From Prevotella sp. ne3005 (lineage in GTDB: Bacteria > Bacteroidota > Bacteroidia > Bacteroidales > Bacteroidaceae): 64,000 nt of DNA. Under the pieces are notes generated by a model. That model had not been told where the DNA came from. It made no database searches and saw only the letters and a list, made by a program, of their open reading frames with translations. A program made the translations under genes and the position numbers. The DNA lies in assembly GCF_900110085.1 (NCBI RefSeq), contig NZ_FOCK01000007.1, positions 64,820 through 128,819 of the forward strand. The letters run 5' to 3'. How positions within the stretch are numbered: the stretch's first letter is position 1; the number at the start of each line of letters is the position of its first letter. Shown one piece after another: positions 18,648-26,638 of this stretch.

Positions 18648-20021
18648 ATGGAACAAGTATTTAGTTACATTATCAGTCTTGGTGCCTCGGTGATGATGCC
18701 GATTCTGTTTACCATTATCGGTCTCTGCATCGGTATGAAGTTCGGAAAATCACTAAAGTCAGGACTCTATGTAGGTGTAGGTTTCGTGGGCCTCGGCATC
18801 GTCACAGCCCTGCTGACCAATAACTTCGGCAGTCCACTGTCGGAAATCTCACGGCTCTACGACCTCCAGCTCGGTGTATTCGACATGGGCTGGCCCGCAG
18901 CTGCAGCTGTGGCTTACAACACTGCTGTTGGCGCACTCATCATCCCCATCTGTCTGGGCGTCAACTTCCTGCTGCTCATTACCAAATGTACCCGCACGGT
19001 CAACATCGACCTCTGGAACTACTGGCACTTCGCCTTCATTGGCGCTGTGGCATATTTCGTCATGGACCAGTCGTTGGCATGGGGCTACTTCGCCGCCATT
19101 GTCTGCTACATCATCACATTGGTGATGGCCGACCTCACAGCCGAGAAGTTCCAGGGCTACTACGACGATATGGATGGCATCTCCATCCCACAGCCTTTCT
19201 GTCAGAGTTTTACGGCCTTCGCCATCGCCATCAACTGGCTGCTCGACAAGATTCCAGGCTTCTCGAAGCTCGACATCGATGCCGAGGGACTGAAGAAGAA
19301 GTTCGGCGTACTGGGTGAGCCTATCGTGCTGGGTGTGATTGTAGGCGCCTTGATTGGTGCTGTGGCCCAGTTGGACATCAAGAAGGTGCTCTTCCTCGGT
19401 GTGACGATGGGTGCTGTGATGGAGCTCATCCCCCGTATCACCAAGCTCTTCATCGACGGTCTGAAACCTATCGCTGAGAAGACGCAGGAGGTGGTTCAGA
19501 AGAAGTGGGCTGGTAAGAAAGTCTACATCGGCATGTCGCCAGCACTAGTCATTGGTCATCCCACGACCCTCGTGGCCTCGCTGATACTGATTCCCCTGGC
19601 CCTCTTGATGGCTGTCGCCCTGCCTGGTAACGAATTCCTTCCACTGGCCTCGCTCGCAGGCATGTTCTATGTCTTCGTGATGGTACTCCCCTACACCAAG
19701 GGTAATGTGGTGAAGACGCTCATCATCGGCATCGTGGCCGTAGGCATCGGCCTGTGGTTCGTCACCGATATGGCCCCCGCCTTTACGCAGGCAGCCCAGA
19801 CGGTCTATGCCCAGACGCAGGATCCTGCCGCCAAGATTCCTGAGGGATTCCAGGCTGGTGCCATCGACTTCGCGTCGAGCCTCTTCGGATGGGTCATCTA
19901 TAAATGTGTCGACAGTCTGGCCTATGTAGGTGCAGGCATCCTGTCGCTCATCACCATCGCCATGGTGTTTATCAATCGTAAGCGCATCGTGGCAGACGAG
20001 AAGAAGACTGTTGAAGATTGA
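18648..20021 (+). CDS. Galactitol-type PTS EIIC-like permease, orphan
   Basis: A 457-residue polytopic membrane protein with about ten hydrophobic segments. The start (MPILFTIIGLCIGMKFGKSLKSGLYVGVGFVGLGI) and the internal GVTMGAVMELIPRITKLFIDGLKPI and SPALVIGHPTT match the GatC/SgcC-type EIIC of galactitol phosphotransferase systems. No EIIA, EIIB, HPr or EI gene is near, and Bacteroidetes usually lack a full sugar PTS, so this is probably a permease working without phosphorylation. It leads an operon with a uronate isomerase and an ExuT-like transporter; the substrate is therefore probably a uronic-acid derivative, which is inference. Confidence 0.8.
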   Translation: MEQVFSYIISLGASVMMPILFTIIGLCIGMKFGKSLKSGLYVGVGFVGLGIVTALLTNNFGSPLSEISRLYDLQLGVFDMGWPAAAAVAYNTAVGALIIPICLGVNFLLLITKCTRTVNIDLWNYWHFAFIGAVAYFVMDQSLAWGYFAAIVCYIITLVMADLTAEKFQGYYDDMDGISIPQPFCQSFTAFAIAINWLLDKIPGFSKLDIDAEGLKKKFGVLGEPIVLGVIVGALIGAVAQLDIKKVLFLGVTMGAVMELIPRITKLFIDGLKPIAEKTQEVVQKKWAGKKVYIGMSPALVIGHPTTLVASLILIPLALLMAVALPGNEFLPLASLAGMFYVFVMVLPYTKGNVVKTLIIGIVAVGIGLWFVTDMAPAFTQAAQTVYAQTQDPAAKIPEGFQAGAIDFASSLFGWVIYKCVDSLAYVGAGILSLITIAMVFINRKRIVADEKKTVED

Positions 20022-20049
20022 ATATTGAATATTGAAATAAACAACAATT

Positions 20050-21054
20050 ATGAAGAAGACAATTTTAACTATCGTTGGGGCAATGGCCCTCTCGCTTTCT
20101 GCTGCCCAGGCACAGGAAGCCGACAGGTTCGTAGGCGCACAGCATGTGAAGTTCCAGACCGCCTGCCATCCTGAAGACGTGAAACACTACGACACCCCGC
20201 TGCTCCGCGAGCGCTTTGTCATGGAAAAGGTGATGGCTCCCGACTCCATCCTCCTCACCTACTCTCATTACGACCGCTTCATCTTCGGCGGCGCCATGCC
20301 AGTAGCCAAGACCCTCAAGCTCGAGAACTTCTGGGAGCTGGGCCTCGATGTCGACAACAACATCAAGGAGAAATACTTCATGTACAATCGTGAACTCGGC
20401 GTCGTCAACTGTGGCGAGGGCGACGGTGTGGTCATCGTCGACGGTAAGGAGTATGCCCTCTCACCGAAAGAAGCCCTCTACATTGGTCGTGGCCATATCG
20501 CCAAAGACAAGGATGTCAACAAGGAAGTGCTCTTCCGCTCAAAGGATGCCAAGAAGCCTGCCAAGTTCTACCTCAACTCCGCTACGGCCCATCAGCACTA
20601 TAAGACCCAGTGGATCACCCTCGACGGCCGTAAAGGTTCGCTCAAGGCTGCCGTCTGGGGACCTGTGGGAAGTCTCGAAGAGTGCAACAACCGCACCGTC
20701 TACAAGCTCATCGTCAACGATGTGCTCGAGGAAGGTCCCTGCCAGCTGCAGCTCGGTCTGACACAGCTCAACCCTGGTGCTGCCTGGAACACCATGCCGC
20801 CTCACACCCATGGTCGCCGCATCGAGGCCTACTACTACTTCAACCTGCCTCAGGAGCAGACCATCGCCCACATCATGGGCCAGCCCGAAGAGAGCCGCGT
20901 AGTATGGCTGCACAATGAGCAGGCCATCATGTCACCCGAGTGGAGCATGCACGCTGCAGCAGGCACATACTACTACACCTTCATCTGGGGTATGGCTGGT
21001 GAGAACCTCTACTATAACGACAAAGACAACATTCCCGTAATCGATATCAGATAA
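20050..21054 (+). CDS. kduI: 5-keto-4-deoxyuronate isomerase (KduI) with a signal peptide
   Basis: A KduI-family cupin that converts 4-deoxy-L-threo-5-hexosulose uronate (from unsaturated uronides) to 3-deoxy-D-glycero-2,5-hexodiulosonate. The metal ligands are all present: His252 and His254 in PPHTHGRR, Glu259, and His301 in [11 protein letters not shown]. The spacings (2, 5, 42) equal those of E. coli KduI. At 334 residues it is about 55 longer than the usual 278: the extra part is an N-terminal signal peptide ([20 protein letters not shown], cut near AQA-QE) plus a short linker. It should therefore act in the periplasm, whereas KduI is normally cytoplasmic. It lies between the EIIC-like permease and the MFS gene, 2 bp before the latter. 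Confidence 0.9.
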   Translation: MKKTILTIVGAMALSLSAAQAQEADRFVGAQHVKFQTACHPEDVKHYDTPLLRERFVMEKVMAPDSILLTYSHYDRFIFGGAMPVAKTLKLENFWELGLDVDNNIKEKYFMYNRELGVVNCGEGDGVVIVDGKEYALSPKEALYIGRGHIAKDKDVNKEVLFRSKDAKKPAKFYLNSATAHQHYKTQWITLDGRKGSLKAAVWGPVGSLEECNNRTVYKLIVNDVLEEGPCQLQLGLTQLNPGAAWNTMPPHTHGRRIEAYYYFNLPQEQTIAHIMGQPEESRVVWLHNEQAIMSPEWSMHAAAGTYYYTFIWGMAGENLYYNDKDNIPVIDIR

Positions 21055-21056
21055 CT

Positions 21057-22514
21057 ATGACACCTGTACAAACTACCAAGATGTCCAACTTCCGCTGGGT
21101 CATCTGTGCGTTGCTCTTCCTGGCAACCACCGTTAACTATATGGACCGTCAGGTCTTGTCATTAACATGGAAAGACTTCATTGCCGTCGACTTCCACTGG
21201 ACCGATGCCGACTATGGCAAGATCACTGGTCTCTTCTCGCTCTTCTATGCCATCGCCAACCTCTTTGCAGGTAAGTTCATCGACTGGATGGGCACCAAGA
21301 AAGGCTATCTCATTGCCATTTTCGTATGGTCTACGGGTGCTGTCATGCATGCCGGATGCGGCTGGGTGGCCATGAACATCGAGGGCTACGACTCTATCGA
21401 GGCCCTGCGCGCCGTTCAGGCAGGCAGCGATGCCGCTATAGCCATCGCCACCATCTCGGTATGGCTCTTCCTCAGCTGTCGTATGATCCTCGCCGTTGGT
21501 GAGGCAGGCAACTTCCCTGCTGCCATCAAGGCCACAGCCGAATACTTCCCCAAGAAAGACCGTGCCTTCTCCACCTCTATCTTCAATAGCGGTGCCTCTG
21601 TAGGAGCGTTGGCAGCCCCTGCCACCATTCCCCTGCTGGCTCGCGCCTGGGGCTGGGAGATGGCCTTCATCATCATCGGTGTGCTGGGATACATCTGGAT
21701 GGGCCTCTGGATGTGGCTCTATGAGAAGCCCCGCAAGAACAAGCGCGTCAATCAGGCTGAGCTCAACTACATCGAACAGGATATCGACATCGCCGAAGTG
21801 CAGGATCGTGACAAGGTAAAAGAAGAAAAAGCCATCCCGTTCTTCCAGTGCTTCAGCTATCGTCAGACCTGGGCTTTCCTCGTGGGTAAGTTCATGACCG
21901 ATGGCGTGTGGTGGTTCTTCCTCTTCTGGGCACCCGCCTACTTCAGCGACCAGTATGGCTACACCTCCGACTCTACGATGGGTATCATGCTCATCTTCAC
22001 CCTCTACCTCATTGTGACGGTGCTCTCCATCGGTGGTGGCTATCTGCCCACCTACTTTGTCGACAAGAAAGGCATGAACCCCTATCTGGGTCGTATGCGT
22101 GCCATGCTCATCTTCGCCTGCTTCCCTGTACTGGGACTGCTGGCCCAGCCGCTTGGTGCCTATAGCGCTTGGTGGCCCGCCATCCTCATTGGTCTGCTCG
22201 GTGCAGGTCATCAGGCTTGGAGTGCCAACCTCTTCTCCACCATTGGCGACATGTTCCCCAAGAGCACCATCGGTACGATTGTGGGTCTGGGCACGATGAC
22301 TGGCGGATTCGGTTCCATGGCCATCAACATGGGCTCTGGTGAATTCTTCACCTGGGCAGCCGGACAGGGCAGCGCCTTCCAGTTCTTCGGTTTCGAAGGC
22401 AAACCCGCAGCCTACATGGTAGTCTTCTGCATCTGCGCTGTGGCCTACCTCATCGGCTGGTGCATCATGAAGACGCTCGTACCGAAGTACAAGCCCATCG
22501 TCCTCGAAGACTAA
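21057..22514 (+). CDS. MFS transporter of the anion:cation symporter (ExuT-like) family
   Basis: A 485-residue MFS protein with twelve predicted membrane segments. VNYMDRQVLS near the start and RMILAVGEAGNFPAAIKATAEYFPKKDRA are typical of the ACS family, which includes the hexuronate transporter ExuT and glucarate transporters. It starts 2 bp after the kduI stop, so it is co-translated, and the natural cargo would be the keto-deoxy-uronate made by the periplasmic KduI or a hexuronate. An inserted stretch after segment 3 (MNIEGYDSIEALRAVQAG) is longer than in E. coli ExuT. The substrate is inferred from context. Confidence 0.88.
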   Translation: MTPVQTTKMSNFRWVICALLFLATTVNYMDRQVLSLTWKDFIAVDFHWTDADYGKITGLFSLFYAIANLFAGKFIDWMGTKKGYLIAIFVWSTGAVMHAGCGWVAMNIEGYDSIEALRAVQAGSDAAIAIATISVWLFLSCRMILAVGEAGNFPAAIKATAEYFPKKDRAFSTSIFNSGASVGALAAPATIPLLARAWGWEMAFIIIGVLGYIWMGLWMWLYEKPRKNKRVNQAELNYIEQDIDIAEVQDRDKVKEEKAIPFFQCFSYRQTWAFLVGKFMTDGVWWFFLFWAPAYFSDQYGYTSDSTMGIMLIFTLYLIVTVLSIGGGYLPTYFVDKKGMNPYLGRMRAMLIFACFPVLGLLAQPLGAYSAWWPAILIGLLGAGHQAWSANLFSTIGDMFPKSTIGTIVGLGTMTGGFGSMAINMGSGEFFTWAAGQGSAFQFFGFEGKPAAYMVVFCICAVAYLIGWCIMKTLVPKYKPIVLED

Positions 22515-22574
22515 ACAAACTTCGAAAACAAAACAAATTCACTGAATTACATAAAGGCTCCAAGCGAGCCAACC

Positions 22575-22610
22575 TCATCCCCAACCGTGATGGCTGGGGA
22601 TGATTGTTTT
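22575..22610 (+). terminator. Terminator after the MFS gene
   Basis: Stem CATCCCCA (22576-22583) pairs with TGGGGATG (22595-22602) with an inner CC-GTGA-T-GG cap, followed by ATTGTTTTTAT. The loop resembles those of the GH3 terminator and the two short RNAs. Confidence 0.75.
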
Positions 22611-22620
22611 TATGTCCTTC

Positions 22621-22735
22621 CGACAAAATCGAAACCCCTTCCGCTCCTTTGTCGCAAATCCCCCACCCTGTCGCAACAAATGAACCAAGAAAACACCCAA
22701 ATACTTGTATTCAGTCCAAAATCGCCGTATCTTTG
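22621..22735 (+). promoter_or_regulatory. GTCGCA-type promoter, copy 1
   Basis: CGACAAA at 22621, GTCGCAAA at 22651 (30 bp on), GTCGCA at 22670 (19 bp on) and the -7 box TATCTTTG at 22728-22735 (58 bp on). The same words with the same spacings occur at 23623 and 58437. The downstream unit is the short transcript at 22742. Confidence 0.75.
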
Positions 22736-22741
22736 CATCAG

Positions 22742-22856
22742 ATTTTTGATTCATACATAAGTTAGTTCTGTTTTAAGTTAGTTGTTTTTTCATATCGAAT
22801 TGTTTGTTTGTTAGAATGAGAATTGGGCCTGCAGTGATGCAAGCCCAATTCTTTTT
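22742..22856 (+). ncRNA. Putative short structured RNA, copy 1
   Basis: A short transcription unit: it starts a few bases after the -7 box at 22728 and ends in a hairpin terminator with a T run at 22852-22856, giving about 115 nt. The stem GAATTGGGC (22820-22828) pairs with GCCCAATTC (22843-22851). Inside it TGCA-GTGA-TGCA forms a capped tip. A related unit at 23744 has the same leader words (TTTTTGATTCATACATAAG) and the same loop, but its stem bases differ with pairing kept, which supports a conserved RNA. No conserved reading frame is shared by the two copies. Ends are estimates. Confidence 0.55.
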
Positions 22857-22884
22857 GTTATATTGGTCTACACCTTATTATATA

Positions 22885-23520
22885 TTATTTCATATCATCA
22901 TTATTGCCCTCTCTTGGTTGTATAAAGCCTATTGGCTTTCGTTTAGGCTGTTGGCGATGCTCTGCCTGAAGTTCAGCCAATGCAGTGCTAATAGCGTCAA
23001 GTTGAAATCGTGTGCTTTCGTTAATATCATTTTGATCATGCAGGATATCTTCAATATCAAGTTTCAACTCCTCGAAATCTTTGCGTAACTGAACCACATC
23101 AGCGTTGGTATTGGGCAATGGCAGCGTTGCGGCAAGATGTCGGAAATGTACAAAAGCGCGCATTATATCTCGATTCACATTGATGGCTGTCTCAGACTTC
23201 AGTACGCTACTGAGCATAGCAACACCCAATTCTGTGAATGCATATGGCAGATACTTGATGTTACTACCACGACCTCTGTTCAAGGTCGCAATTTGCGACC
23301 TTGAACCAACTTGAGCGATTTCATCTTTTGTAAGACGAAACATGAAATCATCACCTTCAAATCGTTTTAAATTGCGTCTGACGGCTTCATTCAGACGTTT
23401 CGTTTCTACCTCATACATCTGAGCCAAGTCAAAGTCAAGCATCACTTTCTGCCCCCTGATGGTGTAGATTTTACTCTTCACCAAGGCCAGCAAATCCTCT
23501 TTTTGGATATTGTTCTCCAT
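22885..23520 (-). CDS. ORF6N domain protein (DNA-binding, phage/defence associated)
   Basis: From the ATG ending at 23520 the protein is 211 residues. The N-terminal half reads YTIRGQKVMLDFDLAQMYEVETKRLNEAVRRN followed by RFEGDDFMFRLT, which is the ORF6N domain found in phage antirepressor-like proteins and in bacterial genes near mobile or restriction loci. The C-terminal part (about 130-190) is a helical, coiled-coil-like region (VVQLRKDFEELKLDIEDILHDQ). A longer reading start at 23556 overlaps the -7 box and is rejected. The gene lies between the two copies of the short RNA element and next to the restriction operon, all of which suggests an accessory region. Confidence 0.85.
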   Translation of the reverse strand: MENNIQKEDLLALVKSKIYTIRGQKVMLDFDLAQMYEVETKRLNEAVRRNLKRFEGDDFMFRLTKDEIAQVGSRSQIATLNRGRGSNIKYLPYAFTELGVAMLSSVLKSETAINVNRDIMRAFVHFRHLAATLPLPNTNADVVQLRKDFEELKLDIEDILHDQNDINESTRFQLDAISTALAELQAEHRQQPKRKPIGFIQPREGNNDDMK

Positions 23521-23553
23521 ACTCTTAAATTTAAATGTTACACAATAATGGCG

Positions 23554-23561
23554 CAAAGGTA
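23554..23561 (-). promoter_or_regulatory. -7 box of the ORF6N gene
   Basis: On the minus strand TACCTTTG, with a TTTG about 20 bp upstream, a good match to the Bacteroidetes promoter. It gives a leader of about 25 bases to the ATG at 23520. Confidence 0.7.
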
Positions 23562-23622
23562 GTGGTTTCTCACGAAACTACCAAATCCTTGCACCACTTT
23601 TTAATGGAAATTGCTGCTCTTC

Positions 23623-23737
23623 CGACAAAAACGAAACTCTTTCCGTCCCTTTGTCGCAAATCCCCCACCCTGTCGCAACAAACAAGCCAAGAAAACACCC
23701 AAATATTTGTATTCAGTCCAAAATCCCCGTATCTTTG
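23623..23737 (+). promoter_or_regulatory. GTCGCA-type promoter, copy 2
   Basis: CGACAAA at 23623, GTCGCAAA at 23653 (30 bp on), GTCGCA at 23672 (19 bp on) and TATCTTTG at 23730-23737 (58 bp on). All spacings are identical to copy 1. The sequence between the words is also about 85 percent the same, so copies 1 and 2 are a duplication. Confidence 0.75.
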
Positions 23738-23743
23738 CATCAG

Positions 23744-23855
23744 ATTTTTGATTCATACATAAGATAGTTTTAATAGTTAGTGATTTTCTTTTTTCCATTT
23801 TGATTAGTTTGTTAGAACAAGAGCGAGGCCTGCAGGGATGCAAGCCTCGTTCTTT
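23744..23855 (+). ncRNA. Putative short structured RNA, copy 2
   Basis: This is the twin of the unit at 22742. It begins after the -7 box at 23730, shares the words TTTTTGATTCATACATAAG, and ends in stem AAGAGCGAGGC (23819-23829) with GCCTCGTTCTT (23844-23854). The loop is the same apart from one base (TGCA-GGGA-TGCA). Compared with copy 1 both sides of the stem have changed together, a sign of selection on the fold. The T run is weaker (TCTTTATTTATT). It converges on the defence operon. Confidence 0.5.
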
Positions 23856-23857
23856 AT

Positions 23858-24076
23858 TTATTCATATGGATCTTCTCGCCGACAGCGTGGTTCACCCATG
23901 ATACCAAGAAAACACAAAACGAGGTAGAGAACTAACAGATTCAGCAAAAAGCTAAGAATAATCCCAGGCCATGTAGGATTATTCTTGCCACCATCACAAA
24001 TTGCAACGATGACCAGAAAGACCATCCCAGCGACGAAGATTATCAGGAACCATTCAGTTAACCCTATTCCAAACAT
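23858..24076 (-). CDS. Small two-segment membrane protein at the end of the defence operon
   Basis: A 72-residue protein with two strong hydrophobic segments (about 8-27, WFLIIFVAGMVFLVIVAI, and about 37-60, PGIILSFLLNLLVLYLVLCF) and a short charged tail. I do not recognise a family. Its ATG lies 9 bp after the abiH stop on the same strand, so it is probably the last gene of the hsd-abiH operon. A small membrane protein beside an abortive-infection gene could be an effector or a partner, but this is speculation; it could also be an unrelated short gene. Confidence 0.55.
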   Translation of the reverse strand: MFGIGLTEWFLIIFVAGMVFLVIVAICDGGKNNPTWPGIILSFLLNLLVLYLVLCFLGIMGEPRCRREDPYE

Positions 24077-24085
24077 AGTCTCATT

Positions 24086-25204
24086 CTATTTGTTACTAAC
24101 TAACAGTTCGCAATATTCTTCGTTTACAACTCTGTCTCTATAGAGCTTCATGTCAGTGAAGTTTCTGCTGATGTTCTGAACAAGCTCAAGATAGTTGTCT
24201 TCATTCTTCTCGTTTATGTAAAAATATGGCTTTACAGATACACAGTTACGATGTTCAAACAATGTGTTGAGAAGCGTACGATCAGAATTACCACATGAAT
24301 GACCCATGATGCATACCTGGAAAGGAGCAGATTCAATAAACTCCAACATCTTGCGATAGTTATTCGATTCTAAATAGCGAATCGATTTCATGTGGCGCAA
24401 ACACTCATTATTATTCTTATCCTTAAGCTTTTTGAAGCCATCATCCAATTCGTCTCCATAACCAAATATTACACTATCTGGCTTATCTAGGCAACCATGA
24501 ATGTTATTGATTGACACATGAGAGTGCTTTAGAGTATACAACGATGGAGTCTTTGTATAATTAAAATTGAGCAGCATCACCCTTGCAGGATTTAATTCTT
24601 CTTTTGACCGCTCAACTGCACTTAATCTATATGCGACAGCCAACTCTCTCTTTTTGATTGGACGATATATCTTTTCTTCAATATCATCAATCGCGTGTAT
24701 TTCCTTTTTCTCTATTTCCTTAAGATATTGAATCAGCTTATTGCGTAAAATATTTAATTGATCGTTAATGGCTTTATAATTGGGGTATATGAATCCCTCC
24801 TTCAAATCCATCTTTTCCTGAAAAAGTAGCGAATAATATTCATTCTCAATGTCAACCCATCCCAATAATAATTGTGTCCATATACGCTGAAGTAGAGGAC
24901 TATTAAAAGTAATTTTACAAAGATTTTTATCCTTGTAGGCTTCGATGAACGCATCTGAATCATTCCACGAGACAAATGGGTTCTCTCTCTTAAAATAATA
25001 TCCCTGAAATACTGAAGCCCAATTAGGAGCATTTATACCATCGTTTAATCTAAAAGTACATAATCCGTCAGACTCCTCCCTTTTAATACTATTCAATAAG
25101 CGATGGCCCCACTGATTAAAATACCAACTGATGAAACTCTTATAACTAGTTTGTAGTCCATGAGCTATATCGAATCCATTGCCTATGAGTACGAGTCTGT
25201 TCAT
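24086..25204 (-). CDS. AbiH-family abortive phage infection protein
   Basis: A 372-residue protein beginning RLVLIGNGFDIAHGLQTSYKSF, the N-terminal signature of the AbiH family (first known from a lactococcal abortive-infection plasmid). The G-N-G-F-D-x-x-H-G motif recalls a nucleotide-binding loop, and LNFNYTKT and IHGCLDKPDSVIFGYGDELD follow as in other members; VCIMGHSCGNSDRTLL lies near the end. The biochemical activity of the family is not established. It starts 3 bp after the hsdS stop and so belongs to the type I restriction operon. The codons are AT-richer than in the housekeeping genes nearby, consistent with horizontal transfer. Confidence 0.85.
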   Translation of the reverse strand: MNRLVLIGNGFDIAHGLQTSYKSFISWYFNQWGHRLLNSIKREESDGLCTFRLNDGINAPNWASVFQGYYFKRENPFVSWNDSDAFIEAYKDKNLCKITFNSPLLQRIWTQLLLGWVDIENEYYSLLFQEKMDLKEGFIYPNYKAINDQLNILRNKLIQYLKEIEKKEIHAIDDIEEKIYRPIKKRELAVAYRLSAVERSKEELNPARVMLLNFNYTKTPSLYTLKHSHVSINNIHGCLDKPDSVIFGYGDELDDGFKKLKDKNNNECLRHMKSIRYLESNNYRKMLEFIESAPFQVCIMGHSCGNSDRTLLNTLFEHRNCVSVKPYFYINEKNEDNYLELVQNISRNFTDMKLYRDRVVNEEYCELLVSNK

Positions 25205-25207
25205 CGC

Positions 25208-26635
25208 TTACTTCTTTAGTTTATCGATTTCACCAAGCAGTTGCTCCAACTTCGCCACTATGCGCTTTTGTTCTGCAAGAGGTGGAAGAGGAATCCGCAT
25301 AGTACGGAAATGTTTATCAGATAAATGTTTTACTGTAACGTAGGATACAGTCTTAAATATTTCTTCCAATTCGTAGGGCAAATAATAATAGAGGTATTTC
25401 TGGTTAAGAATACTTTCTTTTGCCGTAATTTTACAAACTCGTTGATTCAAATATGCATTATCAGATTTCCAGAAGCAAACATTAAAGTTTCCGTCCATAC
25501 CCACAAGCATATCACCCTTTTTTATTACATATCTTTCTTCTGCTTTTTCTGTGGTATACGTTTTAGTGGATGATGGAATAATATCTCTTATACGAATAAG
25601 AGGAAAACCTAAACTGTTTTCGTTGAATGCAGTTGAGTCAAACGGATATCCATATAGGATGTCTACACAATCAAACAAATTACACCACTCCCAACTATCG
25701 GGGATTGCGAAGGGGATTTCATCTTCGGAGATTGGGGTTTCGATGAGGTCTTTCTTTTTGAGTTTGCCGGCTTTGACGAGTTGCTGCTTTTCTTCGCGAA
25801 TCTTTTGCAGCAAAACGGAGGCTGGTTCGTCGTTGGGGTCTTGGGGAACTAAGCGGCCTTCGATTGCTTCTTGCAGAATGCTTTTCTTTAAGCGTTCTGG
25901 AAGTTCCTCGTTCAGCTTGTTGAGTTCGTCTTGTGTCTTGCCGTATTTCTCCACTTTTGGCAAAAGTTCTTCAATCTTCGCCACGATACGCTTTTGCTCT
26001 GCATAAGGGGGAAAAGGCACATTCAGATCTAAAACATCTTCTCTACTTATTCCTGGAATTACACCTTGCGCTTTAGAAACAATAGATTGCATATTTGCAT
26101 TTACTACAATTCTAACATAATCAATTAAGACGGTTGAGGATAATGGTCTTATTATTTGAATTTGTCTTGCTATATGAATTTTCGGAATATCACATATACA
26201 CATTTTACCTACACCTGAGCCCTTACATACAATTAACAAATCACCTTCTATACCTATTACAGAAGGTGTTTCTGTCCATCTGTTAATATGCAATCTTCCG
26301 TTGGATATATTACTTGCACCCGTAATATATGGAGTTCCCTTTTTTTCAGAATTATACTTTTCTGGAGGAAAATCTTGTCCTGATAAGAGCTGTATAAGAT
26401 TGGACAACCTCACCCACTCCCAACTCTCGGGAATCTCAAAGGGGATTTCATCCTCGGAGATGGGTTTTACTTCGAGGTCTTTCTTTTTGAGCTTGCCCTC
26501 TTTTACCAGCCTTTCTTTCTCCTTACGGATGCGCTCCAGCAAGATGCTTGCTGGTTCGTCGTTGGGGTCTTGGGGTATCAGGCGGCCCTCAATGGCTTCT
26601 TGAAGTATAGCGTTCTTTAACTGCTGTGCGTTCAT
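25208..26635 (-). CDS. hsdS: Type I restriction-modification specificity subunit HsdS
   Basis: A 475-residue specificity subunit with two target recognition domains (about 75-220 and 315-455) separated by conserved helical regions. Each recognition domain is preceded by nearly the same stretch: QEAIEGRLIPQDPNDEPAS... KKKDLEVKPISEDEIPF and QEAIEGRLVPQDPNDEPAS... KKKDLIETPISEDEIPF. Each half also ends in PPxAEQKRIVAKxEqLL. This internal duplication gives about 200 bp of homologous DNA (25686-25880 and 26408-26610) that could allow recombination of recognition domains. HsdS sets the DNA site for both HsdM and HsdR. The recognition sequence cannot be predicted here. Confidence 0.93.
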   Translation of the reverse strand: MNAQQLKNAILQEAIEGRLIPQDPNDEPASILLERIRKEKERLVKEGKLKKKDLEVKPISEDEIPFEIPESWEWVRLSNLIQLLSGQDFPPEKYNSEKKGTPYITGASNISNGRLHINRWTETPSVIGIEGDLLIVCKGSGVGKMCICDIPKIHIARQIQIIRPLSSTVLIDYVRIVVNANMQSIVSKAQGVIPGISREDVLDLNVPFPPYAEQKRIVAKIEELLPKVEKYGKTQDELNKLNEELPERLKKSILQEAIEGRLVPQDPNDEPASVLLQKIREEKQQLVKAGKLKKKDLIETPISEDEIPFAIPDSWEWCNLFDCVDILYGYPFDSTAFNENSLGFPLIRIRDIIPSSTKTYTTEKAEERYVIKKGDMLVGMDGNFNVCFWKSDNAYLNQRVCKITAKESILNQKYLYYYLPYELEEIFKTVSYVTVKHLSDKHFRTMRIPLPPLAEQKRIVAKLEQLLGEIDKLKK

Positions 26636-26638
26636 AGG

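Noticed and set aside
18648..20021. Complete sugar phosphotransferase system
   Set aside because: Only the EIIC-like protein is present; no EIIA, EIIB, HPr or EI gene is in the window.
21162..22211. A long open frame (349 codons) on the minus strand opposite the MFS gene
   Set aside because: It is the mirror of a strongly coding, family-recognised gene and has no protein-like composition.
22804..23088. A rightward open frame of 94 codons over the first short RNA and the tail of the ORF6N gene
   Set aside because: It starts with TTG, runs through a terminator hairpin and then antisense to the ORF6N gene. The second RNA copy has no matching frame.
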